A stretch of DNA of 64,000 nucleotides, taken from Siphonodentalium dalli. Its lineage: Eukaryota; Mollusca; Scaphopoda; Gadilida; Siphonodentaliidae. The position numbers and the translations under genes are program-made. The notes under the pieces are model-generated. The model did not search any database, was not told where the DNA came from, and saw nothing but the letters and a program-made list of their open reading frames with translations. Of the stretch, positions 33,071 through 45,586 are shown piece by piece. Location: assembly GCA_032622095.1 (NCBI GenBank), contig CP136066.1, positions 90,727,319 through 90,791,318 on the forward strand, written 5' to 3'. Positions within the stretch are counted from its first letter, which is position 1. Every line of letters starts with the position of its first letter.

Positions 33071-34154
33071 GGAAAGCCCTGGGTAAAAACATTTTTAAGC
33101 AGTATATTCGAGTCCTAATCTCTAGTCCAATTCGGAATATGCAATAAAAAAATTAGAGCTCTGTAAAAAAAAAACCTTGGTTTATTCATCCTGGTGTATA
33201 GTGTGCCCCTATTTATGGGCGGTAACTCCTCAGGAAAAGCGCGGACACAAGTTTTGATGCCCGTGGGCATATCGAGGTGTGCATACAGTCCAATTTTCGA
33301 TGCTCTGCTCCTTATAATTTCCGAGATAATAAAATCACATTTTTGTATATAAAGGGAGATAACTCCGTGGGATAAATGCGGACAATATTCGTTATAAGCC
33401 AAAGGCATAAAACTCATTTACCCCAATATACTTACCAATCTTGAGTTTTCTAATCCTAATACTTTCAGATATTAGGGCGTTGAAAAATACTGTAGTATAA
33501 TAATAATAATAATGAAAAATAATCGAAAAAGGGCAATAACTCTGTTAAAAGATATTGCACCAACATGCGGATACCTTTATTTTTAGTAGACCTTGAATGC
33601 CTACAATCGCTAGAGATTTCACGTTCCTACTGCCATTAGTTTCTGAGTATTTCCAAATAAACGGAAAACGGCACGAGTACAAAAACAATATACTTCCTTG
33701 GTTACACCATGGAAGTATAATAATAGGGAAAATCATGAGTGGAAAGAATCGCAGTTTAGGGACGGAAAATATGAAGTATGGTGAGTATATGTTGTCCTAA
33801 CATGTGTAGGTTGATCTCAAGTGTGTGGACGTGACCCCACCCCTGCCTCGAAATTGGGTGACGGGATTGGGAAAACATCAACCCTGGCATAAAATGCGAA
33901 GTTTGAGGGCCCGTAACTCCCTTAGTTTCCAACAGTTTTGCGATCTGCCGCTAACATAGATTGCATAGTATAAATTTCATCTGATTTGGAGACGGATAAC
34001 ACTTTGATTATTGGAAAGCATATGGGCCCAAATTCAAAATTGGACGGCCAAAATCTCCGCCATTTCCCAACGTATTTACGATCTGTTTTCAGCTTCGAGA
34101 TCGGCTGATGTTGCAGATGTTATATTCTAAGTTTCATCTGATTCGGAAAATAAT

Positions 34155-34995
34155 TAAAAATTAGTACCACTGACCACCCCTCCCCAGACCCACAATACCG
34201 AACCGACACTGGCAAAATTTGGCCCACCGCGTGCCGTCTTCAGTCCGTACGCATTTTCGTATCAGATGACATCCTATGTTCGATATCTTCGGAGGAGATG
34301 TGTTATCAAGCACATGGGCCCAAAATTGCAAAGTTTGAGGGCCCGCGATTCTTTTAGTTTTCGAAATTCTTCAAGTTTCTAGATCGGCTGATGTTGCAGA
34401 TGTTATATTCCAAGTTTCATCTGATTCCGAGAAGAATTAAAAATTGGTACCACGGACCACCCCTCCCCAGACCCACAATACTGAACCGACACTGGCAAAA
34501 TTTGGCCCACCGCGTGCCCTCATCAGTCCGTACGTATTTTCGTATCAGATGACATCCTATGTTCGATATCTTCGGAGGAGATGTGTTATCAAGCGCATGG
34601 GCCCAAAATTGCAAAGTTTGAGGGCCCGCAATTCTTTCAGTTTTCGATGGATTTTCGAAATTCTTTCAGTTTCTAGATCGGCTGATGTTGCAGATGTTAT
34701 ATTCCAAGTTTCATCTGATTCGGAAAAGAATTAAAAATTGGTACCACGGACCACCCCTCCCCATACCCACAATAAAGAACAGACACTGGCAAAATTTGGC
34801 CCACCGCGTGCCCTCTTTCGTCCGCGCACGTTGGCGTATCAGATGACATCCAAACTTCGACATCTTCGGAGGAGATGTGTTATCAAGCACATGGGCCCAA
34901 ATTTCAAACTTTGAGGGCCTGTAACTCTTGCATTTCTTCTCGGATTTCCAAAATCCTTTCCGGTGTGGGTTTGTTTTCGTGCAGGGAATCCACAT
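34155..34995. repeat. Nested 283/294-bp monomers in satellite unit 1
   Basis: The landmark ACCACCCCTCCCC occurs at 34,173, 34,456 and 34,750 (spacing 283, then 294). Each monomer contains TGGGCCCAAA, GAGGGCCCG and CAGATGTTATATTC. Because 294 is a multiple of three, open frames of up to 96 codons repeat on both strands; I treat them as chance. Confidence 0.9.
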
Positions 34996-36138
34996 ACTTA
35001 AATAGATGAATGTCGATCAAAATTTTTGTTTTCGAAAATTTTGCCCCCATCCCAGCATCAAAATATATGGCCGACCCTGTCCAATTTTGTTTCTCGGACT
35101 AAACTGACAACGATCAACACGACTGTGAAAACTAAATTCAGTTATCTGGAATGCTACGAGAGTACAGCATAGTAAATCAAATAGAGGTTTGCCTATTTAT
35201 GGGCGGTAACTCCTCAGGAAAAGCGCGGACACAAGTTTTGATGCCCGTGGGCATATCGAGTTGTGCATACAGTCCAATTTTCGATGCTCTGCTCCTTATA
35301 ATTTCCGAGATAATAAAATCACATTTTTGTATATAAAGGGAGATAACTCCGTGGGATAAATGCGGACAATATTCGTTATAAGCCAAAGGCATAAAACTCA
35401 TTTACCCCAATATACTTACCAATCTTGAGTTTTCTAATCCTAATACTTTCAGATATTAGGGCGTTGAAAAATACTGTAGTATAATAATAATAATAATGAA
35501 AAATAATCGAAAAAGGGCAATAACTCTGTTAAAAGATATTGGACCAACATGCGGATACCTTTATTTTTAGTAGACCTTGAATGCCTACAATCGCTAGAGA
35601 TTTCACGTTCCTACTGCCATTAGTTTCTGAGTATTTCCAAATAAACGGAAAACGGCACGAGTACAAAAACAATATACTTCCTTGGTTACACCATGGAAGT
35701 ATAATAATAGGGAAAATCATGAGTGGAAAGAATCGCAGTTTAGGGACGGAAAATATGAAGTATGGTGAGTATATGTTGTCCTAACATGTGTAGGTTGATC
35801 TCAAGTGTGTGGACGTGACCCCACCCCTGCCTCGAAATTGGGTGACGGGATTGGGAAAACATCAACCCTGGCATAAAATGCGAAGTTTGAGGGCCCGTAA
35901 CTCCCTTAGTTTCCAACAGTTTTGCGATCTGCCGCTAACATAGATTGCATAGTATAAATTTCATCTGATTTGGAGACGGATAACACTTTGATTATTGGAA
36001 AGCATATGGGCCCAAATTCAAAATTGGACGGCCAAAATCTCCGCCATTTCCCAACGTATTTACGATCTGTTTTCAGCTTCGAGATCGGCTGATGTTGCAG
36101 ATGTTATATTCTAAGTTTCATCTGATTCGGAAAATAAT

Positions 36139-37275
36139 TAAAAATTAGTACCACTGACCACCCCTCCCCAGACCCACAATACCGAACCGACACTGGCAAA
36201 ATTTGGCCCACCGCGTGCCGTCTTCAGTCCGTACGCATTTTCGTATCAGATGACATCCTATGTTCGATATCTTCGGAGGAGATGTGTTATCAAGCACATG
36301 GGCCCAAAATTGCAAAGTTTGAGGGCCCGCGATTCTTTTAGTTTTCGAAATTCTTCAAGTTTCTAGATCGGCTGATGTTGCAGATGTTATATTCCAAGTT
36401 TCATCTGATTCCGAGAATAATTAAAAATTGGTACCACGGACCACCCCTCCCCAGACCCACAATAATGAACCGACACTGGCAAAATTTGGCCAGCCGCGTG
36501 CCCTCTTCAGTCTGCACACATTGGCGTATCAGATGACATCCTATGTTCGATATCTTCGGAGGAGATGTGTTATCAAGCACATGGGCCCAAAATTGCAAAG
36601 TTTGAGGGCCCGCAATTTTTTCATTTTTCGATGGATTTTCGAAACGTTTTCAGTTTCTAGATCGGCTGATGTTGCAGATGTTATATTCCAAGTTTCATCT
36701 GATTCCGAGAAGAATTAAAAATTGGTACCACGGACCACCCCTCCCCAGACCCACAATACTGAACCGACACAGGCAAAATTTGGCCCACCGCGTGCCCTCT
36801 TCAGTCCGTACGTATTTTCTTATCAGATGACATCCTATGTTCGATATCTTCGGAGGAGATGTGTTATCAAGCGCATGGGCCCAAAATTGCAAAGTTTGAG
36901 GGCCCGCAATTCTTTCAGTTTTCGATGGATTTTCGAAATTCTGTTAGTTTCTAGATCGGCTGATGTTGCAGATGTTATATTCCAAGTTTCATCTGATTCG
37001 GAGAAGAATTAAAAATTGGTACCACGGACCACCCCTCCCCATACCCACAATAAAGAACAGACACTGGCAAAATTTGGCCCACCGCGTACCCTCTTTCGTC
37101 CGCACACGTTGGCGTATCAGATGACATCCAAACTTCGACATCTTCGGAGGAGATGTGTTATCAAGCACATGGGCCCAAATTTCAAACTTTGAGGGCCCGT
37201 AACTCTTGCATTTCTTCTCGGATTTCCAAAATCCTTTCCGGTGTGGGTTTGTTTTCGTGCAGGGAATCCACATAC
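36139..37275. repeat. Nested 283/294-bp monomers in satellite unit 2
   Basis: The landmark occurs at 36,157, 36,440, 36,734 and 37,028 (spacing 283, 294, 294), one monomer more than unit 1. The extra monomer explains the longer unit. Confidence 0.9.
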
Positions 37276-37982
37276 TTAAATAGATGAATGTCGATCAAAA
37301 TTTTTGTTTTCGAAAATTTTGCCCCCATCCCAGCATCAAAATATATGGCCGACCCTGTCCAATTTTGTTTCTCGGACTAAACTGACAACGATCAACACGA
37401 CTGTGAAAAATAAATTCAGTTATCTGGAATGCTACGAGAGTACAGCATAGTAAATCAAATAGAGGTTTGCCTATTTATGGGCGGTAACTCCTCAGGAAAA
37501 GCGCGGACACAAGTTTTGATGCCCGTGGGCATATCGAGGTGTGCATACAGTCCAATTTTCGATGCTCTGCTCCTTATAATTTCCGAGATAATAAAATCAC
37601 ATTTTTGTATATAAAGGGAGATAACTCCGTGGGATAAATGCGGACAATATTCGTTATAAGCCAAAGGCATAAAACTCATTTACCCCAATATACTTACCAA
37701 TCTTGAGTTTTCTAATCCTAATACTTTCAGATATTAGGGCGTTGAAAAATACTGTAGTATAATAATAATAATAATGAAAAATAATCGAAAAGGGCAATAA
37801 CTCTGTTAAAAGATATTGGACCAACATGCGGATACCTTTATTTTTAGTAGACCTTGAATGCCTACAATCGCTAGAGATTTCACGTTCCTACTGCCATTAG
37901 TTTCTGAGTATTTCCAAATAAACGGAAAACGGCACGAGTACAAAAACAATATACTTCCTTGGTTACACCATGGAAGTATAAT

Positions 37983-38024
37983 AAATAGTAATTGAGGGGC
38001 GCTTGGTCGGATTATGCATCTTTA
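37983..38024. repeat. End fragment of a TTAA MITE (AGATGCATAATCCGA subfamily)
   Basis: About 42 bases are the reverse complement of the left end of the element at 49,075 (AATAGTAATTGAGGGGCGCT...GCATCT plus TTAA). They abut the cut end of the satellite array. Confidence 0.75.
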
Positions 38025-38569
38025 ATTCTTCGGGGCTATCATTTTATCACAAACTGATTCAAAATACAAAACAAAATATTTCTTACATAAACGCTTCATA
38101 TATAGGTTAAATAATATAGTATTACTCTTCAATTTGATATATCCAGAGTAGAAATTTGTTCAGAAGAACTCCGGCTATGGGCGCAGTTCTGGCGCAGTTC
38201 TGGCGCAGACCAGCTGTTATTTTTTACTCGTTCGACATGATGTCCGCTCCAGCTCCAACGAGAACTCTGTTTTATACAGACTTTCGCATCAAAGACACTC
38301 AACGGTACGTATCATATAAATATTATACATCATTAGAAGCGGATTTCTTTACTGACCCACCCGAACCAACCAGCTGGAGACTACATGGCTTAGGTGATTT
38401 TTGTGAGCCGATTTAGTGATATCTTTGAATTCATTCAGCTCGGAAACAACGCAAATCGAAATCGGTTCATAAAAAGTCATGGAGTCAGTGACGAGGACAA
38501 GCTGTCCGCGCAGGCAATCCCATAATTCCACTGCTGCACAGTGCTGTTCACCAAAAATCTATGACATCG
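38025..38569. other. No recognised gene
   Basis: The open frame at 38156-38416 (+) has no motif. A small triplicate GCGCAGTTCTG is seen near 38,180-38,210. Confidence 0.4.
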
Positions 38570-39046
38570 TTAAAGGTACTCAACCCGATAAAACTCCTCT
38601 CAATTACTATTTCAATGGCTTCGGGGGTCAAAAATATTTGATTCGAGTCGAGGAAGTCACCCATCAAAGCTCAGATTTGTTAGATATCGATTTTAGAAAT
38701 CTATTATTTTTCATTATCGGGAATACTATCTGGCCCAGTACTCAATCAAAATTGCGTTAAAATTACCACTTGATTTTAGAGTTATTCATCCTTGTCTGTT
38801 TGAATAGATTTGGAGTACACATCCAGAGCAGATTACGGCAGTTATTGGTACTCATCTCGAGAACATAACAAATTTGAAAAATCAATATCTAATAACTCTG
38901 AGCTTTGTTTGATGGGTTCATCGACTCGAATCAAATATTTTTTACCCCCAAAGCCAAAGAAATAGTAATATAGGACCCTCTGATCGGATTGTTGTTGTTG
39001 GAATCTGTTGAGATGGGGACCCTCTTTACGGGTTGAGTACCTTTAA
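38570..39046. mobile_element. TTAA MITE, AGGTACTCAACCC family, copy E
   Basis: TTAA at 38570-38573 and 39043-39046 flanks AGGTACTCAACCC TIRs. Same orientation as copies A and F, and closest to F in the TIR (AACCC instead of AATCC). Confidence 0.85.
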
Positions 39047-39548
39047 TTTGTTTAAAATCGAATCCGGAAAAAAAATTGTTTTATCAAATAAGTTACCAAA
39101 ATCGTTTTGAATACCCAGAAGTTTGATCTAATTTAATTTGTCGTTAAATTATAAGGCATCGTGGTATGCATGGTCTTATTGTATGGCTCTGTCCTAAATT
39201 TCGAAAAAATATCATACCGCATTACCTGGTACTCAAAAGATATTGGTAACCTCATTTGCATGCAATTTTATCACCGAATCACTGCTAAAAATTGTTTGTT
39301 AGTCGACGTTTTCCGATGAGGGTGTTTTCATGAGAGATATATGCGAAGGATCAAGCTGTTTGTGGGGAATACATCAGGGAATCTAATATTGATTTTTTTC
39401 CGATTTCGTGATTTTTGTCACATAACATAACGATATTCTTCTCACAATGCAGCCATAAGATTATCCATTCGCATCAAAACACGATCCCTTTGTTTCCACG
39501 CTCACATCATTTATCACATATGGGCCGTTTCTACAACAATGTCGAGCT
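39047..39548. other. No recognised feature
   Basis: AT-rich spacer before the palindrome. No coding pattern. Confidence 0.4.
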
Positions 39549-39706
39549 ACAGTAATGCCCTAAGTAATCGACCTCTTAACCACAACAGAATTATGGGTAA
39601 CTTTTCAGGATTTAGTCGGAAATATGGCCATATTTCCGACTAAATCCTGAAAACTTACCCATAATTCTGCTGTGGTTAAGAGGTCGATTGCTTAGGGCAT
39701 TACTGT
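39549..39706. mobile_element. 158-bp near-perfect palindrome with mariner-like TA ends
   Basis: Two 79-base arms meet at ATGGCCAT (centre about 39,627/39,628) with only a few mismatches. Ends read TA-CAGTAATGCCCTAA and its complement, compatible with a TA target and a Tc1/mariner-type MITE made of back-to-back termini. The transcript would be one long hairpin. Confidence 0.85.
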
Positions 39707-40317
39707 ATATCGCCGAGTTATTCTTTATCCAACCAATAAAGAAAACGAGGAATGCAAAATGAATTTCGCAAACTTGAGATTTGAGTCTGGTCCAAGGAGG
39801 TACTTGGAAACTCTTACCCCACCACCCCGAAACCAAAAACATCGCTACTATACTAAGACCTTATGGTATACAGGTTGGTGTGACCCCGTTGTATGGCCCG
39901 TCAACCAAGTGGTGTAATTATGCTATGTCTTCGTCAATAGCTCTGCACATGTGAGGTATGGATATGATTCCGAGGTTTAGCATAGCTTGGGTTGTCCACT
40001 GGGTTGCCTGCCACCTGCGACGGAATCCATGACAGCAAATAATCGGTCCGGTCACTCAACCCAGGGTGGTCGACCATCAGGCAGGGTGTCCCGCGGTATA
40101 CCTTTCTGATTAACAGATTCAGATGCAGATTCAGATTCATTTTATTCTGTTCATCGATATGAGGATATATACAGAAACGTTACAGAAAAGGGTATTACAG
40201 ATATTATTACATCAAGATATTCAAATATGGCATATAATAACAATAAATTTCACATGAGGAATAAATGAGTGCATTATTATATATTTGGTAAGTTCATGGA
40301 ATATCAGTGTTTTAGCC
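39707..40317. other. No recognised gene; possible LINE 3' tail
   Basis: At 40,119-40,147 the minus strand reads AATAAAATGAATCTGAATCTG..., a polyadenylation-like signal followed by GAATCT/GCATCT repeats, as at some CR1-type 3' ends. No coding remnant could be tied to it. Confidence 0.3.
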
Positions 40318-41652
40318 AGGGGGGGGGTCTGGAAAAAAATTGCACATATAGGGCCCAAAAAGTTTTTTTCCAACCTCGAGGGACCCACCACCCCATTTTT
40401 GCTAAAAAAAATATTTTTTTCCTCCAAAATTTTGGGGACCCACCCCCCGTTTCCTATGTTTTTATCAAAATTTCAGAGGTTTTTTTTAGCCGTTCTTCAA
40501 TAACTGTGTTAACTGCCTTACTAATTGGTAAACACAGATCAGAAAAACGAAAAATATACTGTATTTCCATGTATTTCCTGGTGTTTTCAGTATTTAACAA
40601 CAATATTAATTAAGCATTGTGTAGGTACACTATATGTCACAAATTGCCCTAGACCCCATTATAGCCTTAATATATCGAGTGTGTTGTGTCTGACAGAGAA
40701 CACTGGCCAGTGTAAATAGTGGTAAACAGGTCAGGGGTTCCACAATTATATGTGCATGATCAAAGAACTCTTTAATCTTATCCAACGGGATTGGGTGGGG
40801 AGGGGAATTGTTTTTTGGTTATGTATACACATAGATTAGATATATGGTTATAATACTGCCCGATATTAGTCGGCGGGTATATAGTTGACGTCTCGAGCCG
40901 TCTGTCCGTACAAACATTTTGAATTTTAACTCAAGTGTCAGTTCATGTACCTTTATAGTATTTAAGTTTCGTCTTATTGAGCAGTAAAGCTCCCAGATGA
41001 AGTTCGGAAATTCAATGAGAATAACGTCGCCTTCATTTGGGATTGTCTGAGCAGTAAACAGTAATGTCATTCATCATAACCAATTCAGTTTTATTTGGAT
41101 AATTGTTGCAAATTAACATTACTTGCAATCATTCAAGATGAGAAATAACCAGAAGGAATGAATTTGATTACATGCCAGAACAAGACAGTATTTCAGACAT
41201 TAGAAATTTATGAGATACCCTTTTCAATTTCATGTTATGCAACAATCAGGTTAATGATATCTACTAGTAGTCATCATTGAGTATTCACCATGTAGTATCC
41301 AATTTGTGATAAGAGTTTTTTGGTTTTATTACTTTTATTCAGATAATACAACTGGGTAATATATTAATTTTTTTACGTTAATACGGTGGTCCACTGTGAA
41401 GTGGTCCGGGATACTGTGAAATCCAGAATGTTGCTAAATCTGAGGCTAAAGAGTCACTTTAGCTGCCTATATAGCCCTATACCAACAAGCATGGTACTAA
41501 CATGCTTACAAACAACATTACATGGTCAGTACTTGTAAATTGAAAAAAAACATTTTGGAAAAAATTTACAAGCACCATTTTTTCCGCCTCTGGACCACCC
41601 ACCCACCCCGCCCCTATATACGGATTTTTTTTGCAGACCCCCCCCCCTGTTT
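40318..41652. mobile_element. Candidate 1.3-kb element with CAGGGGGGGGGTCTG termini
   Basis: The left end CAGGGGGGGGGTCTGGAAAA (about 40,318) has an inverted partner at 41,625-41,650, with flanking TTTTAGCC-like bases on both sides and a shared inner ATATAGGG block. CAGGG ends suggest hAT. Similar ends with G/C runs lie at 47,650 and 48,195. No transposase frame was seen. Confidence 0.5.
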
Positions 41653-42244
41653 TAGCCAGTAATCTGATAGCACCAATAGCACCAATAGCACCGGTGATCC
41701 AAATTACCTGCTGGTGGTCGACCCACAACAAGAGCTTAATCTGGCATGCTAACCCGGTATCAGTAACGCCAATTGGTCTGAAATTCTTCTACTACAATCG
41801 TCGACAGTCAAAATAAAGTGGGAAGCCATCAGCGTGTTCACTATGTGATGTCACTGTTAGGGCGCCAAACGTCACCTCCTCTGGTACGCCAACTATCTTG
41901 GGACCCATTGGTCATCCAACCAACAAAGCAGTAGTGGACAGCCAGCCACCTCTTCATTCACAATGCCAAAGGCTCGATCCAGACCTAATTTACTGGACTC
42001 GTTTATAAATTCTGGTATAAACTGGGGACTCGTTGTAGATCCTCTATATTTTATCCCCACTACAATATACACCAGACTTGGGGTGAAAATGCGCCATATC
42101 CGTTCAAATGGTAAACACACGTTTCTATTAAATTGAGAAACCAAACTCCAACCACATACGATAAAATAACTAAACGGTTGTATTCAAAAGTGTAACGCAT
42201 GTATAATTCCACGATATGCTTATGCCCATGTTATGTACAAAGAG
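41653..42244. other. No recognised gene; contains a GACTCGTTGTAGATCC fragment
   Basis: Triplicate ATAGCACCA near 41,678-41,695. At 41,985-42,060 the block TTTACTGGAC...GGGGAC.CGTTGTAGATCC matches 47,250-47,312. The minus-strand open frame at 41893-42144 is not recognised. Confidence 0.4.
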
Positions 42245-42680
42245 TCGATACAGGGACGTGGCGAGAGGGGGTTGGGGTGTCTCACCACAACTTTTGTCAA
42301 AACGTTCAACAGTTGGAAATTCCATAAACCTGACTCGGACACAACATTAGTTGGAAATTTCACACCAACGATGTTGAAATTATTCTCGTAGTTTTATTTT
42401 CTAAAAATATATTAATGGGGAGTTTGTTGTTTTAGACCAACATTTGCATATTTTCCTACTTTTGGTAAAAATAATTCGGACTGCACTGGCCATCAGTCAA
42501 CCTTAGGTTGGAAATATCCAACAAATGGAAAGCTTGAGGCCAGTCTAGATGCTAGGATTGATCTAATTTCATATTCAGATTTCAAAACGTTCTCACACAG
42601 ACCGTAGTATTGTCGACCAGGTGAGTCCTGGTCTTTCCCCAATGGCTGGTCAAAAAGTGATAATTAATTTAACAAAAACA
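42245..42680. repeat. Dispersed GGGACGT repeat, copy related to 50,119
   Basis: Begins CAGGGACGTGGCGAGAGGG. Shares CGTTCAACAGTTGGAAATT and TTTTAGACCAACATTTGCAT with 24,220-24,350, and GAGGCCAGTCTAGATGCTAG with 50,280-50,540. Confidence 0.7.
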
Positions 42681-42915
42681 GTTCGGGTGTGAATTTGCCT
42701 GGCGTTATATATACACCACAATATGTTATGATTTGACATTATCAGTTCAGATCTACACATTTTATCGTACTGATCGGCCCAGTGGAGACCCCCATGCTGC
42801 TGGTAACAAGACTACTTATCCATTTAGAACAGGCTACAATTCAGGCCTGTGAAGGAACAGTTGGGGAAAATCAAAGCCAAAACGGGGTGAATAAATAGAA
42901 TTACACACACGAGGG

Positions 42916-43505
42916 TGTGTGTGAGGGGGTGTGTGTGTGTGTGTGTGTGTTCGGTGTAGTTCAAGGGGTGTATAATTTGGAATTTGAAGATGGAAATCCC
43001 CTCCCAACACGGAGACCCTCTATATTATAATCACATCATCATCGTCACCATTTTCATCATCATCACCATCACCATCTTCATCATCAGCATCATCAGCATC
43101 ATCGTCATTCTTCTCAGTCCCTCTTCTTCGCATCATTCATTTATCATCAACATCATCATCATCGTCGTCGCCACCATCGTCATGTCCTGATCATCATCGT
43201 CAACATCATCGTCGTCGCCACCATCGCCGTCGCCGGGTATCATCATCTTCGTCCTCTTCCTCGTACAAACATCACCATCATCGCCGTTATCATCATCATC
43301 GCCACCGTCATCGCCTGTCGTCGTCGATCTCGTAATCGTCATCAGCATAACATTCATCATCGTCGTCGCGCGTCCTCGTGCGGGATCACCATCGTATTCG
43401 TCGTCATAGCATAATAATCATCACCACATGATGATGATGGCAATGATGATAACGATCATCATCATACTCATCGTCATCATCATAACGATCAACATCACCA
43501 AGTAT
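42916..43505. repeat. (GT)n and imperfect (ATC/GTC)n simple repeats
   Basis: A GT run at ~42,934-42,950 and then about 480 bases of imperfect CAT/CGT/CGC triplets. The minus-strand frame rich in Asp and Met (43133-43360) is only the translation of this repeat. Confidence 0.9.
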
Positions 43506-43831
43506 TCTTAATGATCTGATTAAGAATTTGAAATAAAAGCACATAATCTATACGCAACACAGCCAACTCTGGCATGTTCAATATATTATTCATAACCATT
43601 GTCTTCGATCGATACAAATACATCCTTAGCAAATAACCTATTCGTAACTCGCTAAAATTCTTGCATTCAAGCAAACAATGAAATTCATCGCCAACTTTGT
43701 TATTGTCACACTATGGTACATGTGTTATCGTCTTCAACATCGCTTGACAATCGGCTGGTTTCAATCTGCAAGTTAATTGCTTGTTCAAAATATATACATA
43801 AGGTAGTTCAATTTCTGTCGTCAATGATTTT
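43506..43831. other. No recognised feature
   Basis: Short hairpin CTTAATGATCTGATTAAG at 43,507-43,524; otherwise nothing. Confidence 0.4.
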
Positions 43832-44066
43832 TTAACCCTTTGAGTGCCAGGGGCCGATCTCATCGGCCCTAAACCTACAAAATAAGTATGTTAAAGAATA
43901 TAAGAATAAATTATTAAAATTGTAAAAAAAATTTAAAAATAAATAAATAAATTGTTAGGCCAATGCATTCTCTTATATATGTGAGGCGACTCGCATATAT
44001 AAGAGAATGCATTGGCACAGGGTATATGGGTTGATACAAAAATCGATCTGGCACTCAAAGGGTTAA
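43832..44066. mobile_element. piggyBac-like TTAA MITE with one hairpin palindrome
   Basis: TTAA (43832-43835, 44063-44066) flanks inverted CCCTTTGAGTGCCAG. The interior includes palindrome P5 (43,960-44,015; same CCAATGCATTCTCTT arms, shortened centre), GCACAGGGT and the AAATTGTTAGGC spacer seen at 28,140-28,172. Confidence 0.8.
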
Positions 44067-44355
44067 GTATTCTTCGAAATTAATTTAAGATCATACTGTT
44101 TGAAGATTCGGTATAAAGTTTGGCTAAGTGAACGAACGGACGACAGAAAAAATATTTCCACATTTATCTGATAGGTTAGAATGATAGGGTCTTGTTATAT
44201 TTATGAATTGGACGACGGTTCCCAGGTTTTGAACGGGTGGAATAAGGCCTCTGCTAGCGTAGCCAGCGTATAGCTATTCGTGATATGGTCTAGGGAAATA
44301 CCAATATATTATTCGAATAACTGTCTTGGCAACTAGCAGACTGATGTAAATAACG

Positions 44356-44705
44356 CTGAAGGGGTCACTCTCACACAAACAGTGCTGAAGGGTACACAGG
44401 GAGTGAAAATGTGCTGAAGGGTACACAGGGAGTGAAAATGTGCTGAAGGGTACACAGGTTTTGAAATCTCGTTCTAATGACTTTTAGATTTCGTGTCTGC
44501 CATGATTTCTGTTCGAGAATAATTGTATATGTTCCAAGGAAAATTAAACTGAACTGAAAACGAACTGCTGATGATCGCCAGACTTTCAGAAACACAGTTA
44601 AAGTAACTGTATTAGTGCCCATCACAAACCCTGTGTACCCTTCAGCACATTTTCAAAACCTGTGTACCCTGCGGTACTTTTTTTTGGTGAGAGTGACCCC
44701 TTCAG
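44356..44705. mobile_element. 350-bp MITE with CTGAAGGGGTCACTCTCAC TIRs and internal 29-bp repeats
   Basis: Perfect 19-bp TIRs at 44356-44374 and 44687-44705. Three tandem 29-base units (TGCTGAAGGGTACACAGG...) start at 44,383, 44,412 and 44,441, and two inverted copies of their core lie at 44,627-44,675. No ORF. Confidence 0.85.
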
Positions 44706-44714
44706 GGTAAGTAA

Positions 44715-44917
44715 CCCTTACTATACTAAATGGATTCCACCAATCAGTTAATAAGTTATACCTGTAGTATTCATCTAGATGGGTGTTCGGGACGAATAAG
44801 CAGACGACAGGTAATAGAAGTGCAGACTGAGTCCCATATATATGAAAAGAAATGTTCAGATAATAAGTTCAACAAACGACCTATATTTTGTTGAACTTAT
44901 TACCTGAACAGTGTCGA
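44715..44917 (+). pseudogene. 5' fragment of the HEEADTR-type protein family, with hairpin
   Basis: After bases resembling 893-925, a frame reads IHLDGCSGRISRRQVIE, closely matching the start of the pseudogene at 913-990. It stops at 44,889. Its end forms a hairpin: TTCAGATAATAAGTTCAACA (44,855-44,874) against the complement at 44,891-44,912. Confidence 0.65.
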
Positions 44918-45244
44918 TGGGAACTACTCATCAATGATGATTTAGACAATTTAGTAAAGAAAGGGTTGAAGATGCATTAAATTTTGAACCACCTCTGCTT
45001 CTATCGTTTTTCAACAATTAATTTTAGTAACGTTACACACAAATTCTAGCAATACAAATATGACTCAAATGCTAACAGAACTTACCAATTTGTAAAGCAG
45101 AAATGTTTCTATTCGCACATATTGAACAAAACACAAGAAATCGTAATCCATTCGCAATAAGTGACATCGTTAAACAGTCGACAAATGTTTCTGTCTAGTG
45201 TCTGAACAACTGAAGTTATCTGACATCAATATAGCCTCGCCCAG
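44918..45244. other. No recognised feature
   Basis: AT-rich spacer before the local duplication. No similarity to the rest of the pseudogene family was seen. Confidence 0.35.
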
Positions 45245-45586
45245 GTACAGGTGGAGGCATTTAACAATCAGCCTAATTGAGACACGTATTTGCCGCTTCG
45301 CGATCTCCGTGCGTGCACTCAGACTATTCCGGTCGATGCCATCCGCAGCCTTTATACGGCTTTAAGTGACTAGCACTTATATGGTCCGCTTGGAGACCAT
45401 ACAATTCAATTCAGTTCATTAATTTACCATTCCATTGAAAGGCTTCCTGACATTACTAAAACAACAACTATAAATTTTGTATGAAGCTCGTATCATCGCA
45501 AAAAACACAATAGAAATGTCTGTTGCTGCAAATACTTCACCTAGAAGCTCTATAATCATGTTGACAGGTCTCTTTGGCTTGAAATT

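Larger units (their letters stand above)
33208..37982. repeat. Higher-order satellite array, 1984-bp and 2278-bp units
   Basis: Unit 1 is 33208-35191, unit 2 is 35192-37469, and a partial third unit is 37470-37982. Units are almost identical by eye. The 294-base length difference is one extra internal monomer in unit 2. Each unit begins CCTATTTATGGGCGGTAACT and contains GGGAGATAACTCC and GGGCAATAACTCTG phrases. The array stops at ~37,983 against a fragment of a TTAA MITE. Confidence 0.92.

Noticed and set aside
34417-37273. Repeated 65- to 96-codon open frames on both strands
   Set aside because: They come from satellite monomers whose 294-base length is divisible by three; both strands are open, and no protein motif is present.
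40269-40613. 114-codon plus-strand open frame
   Set aside because: It crosses G/A/T runs at the end of a repeat element; low complexity and no motif.
43133-43360. Asp/Met-rich open frame on the minus strand
   Set aside because: It is the translation of the imperfect ATC/GTC triplet repeat.
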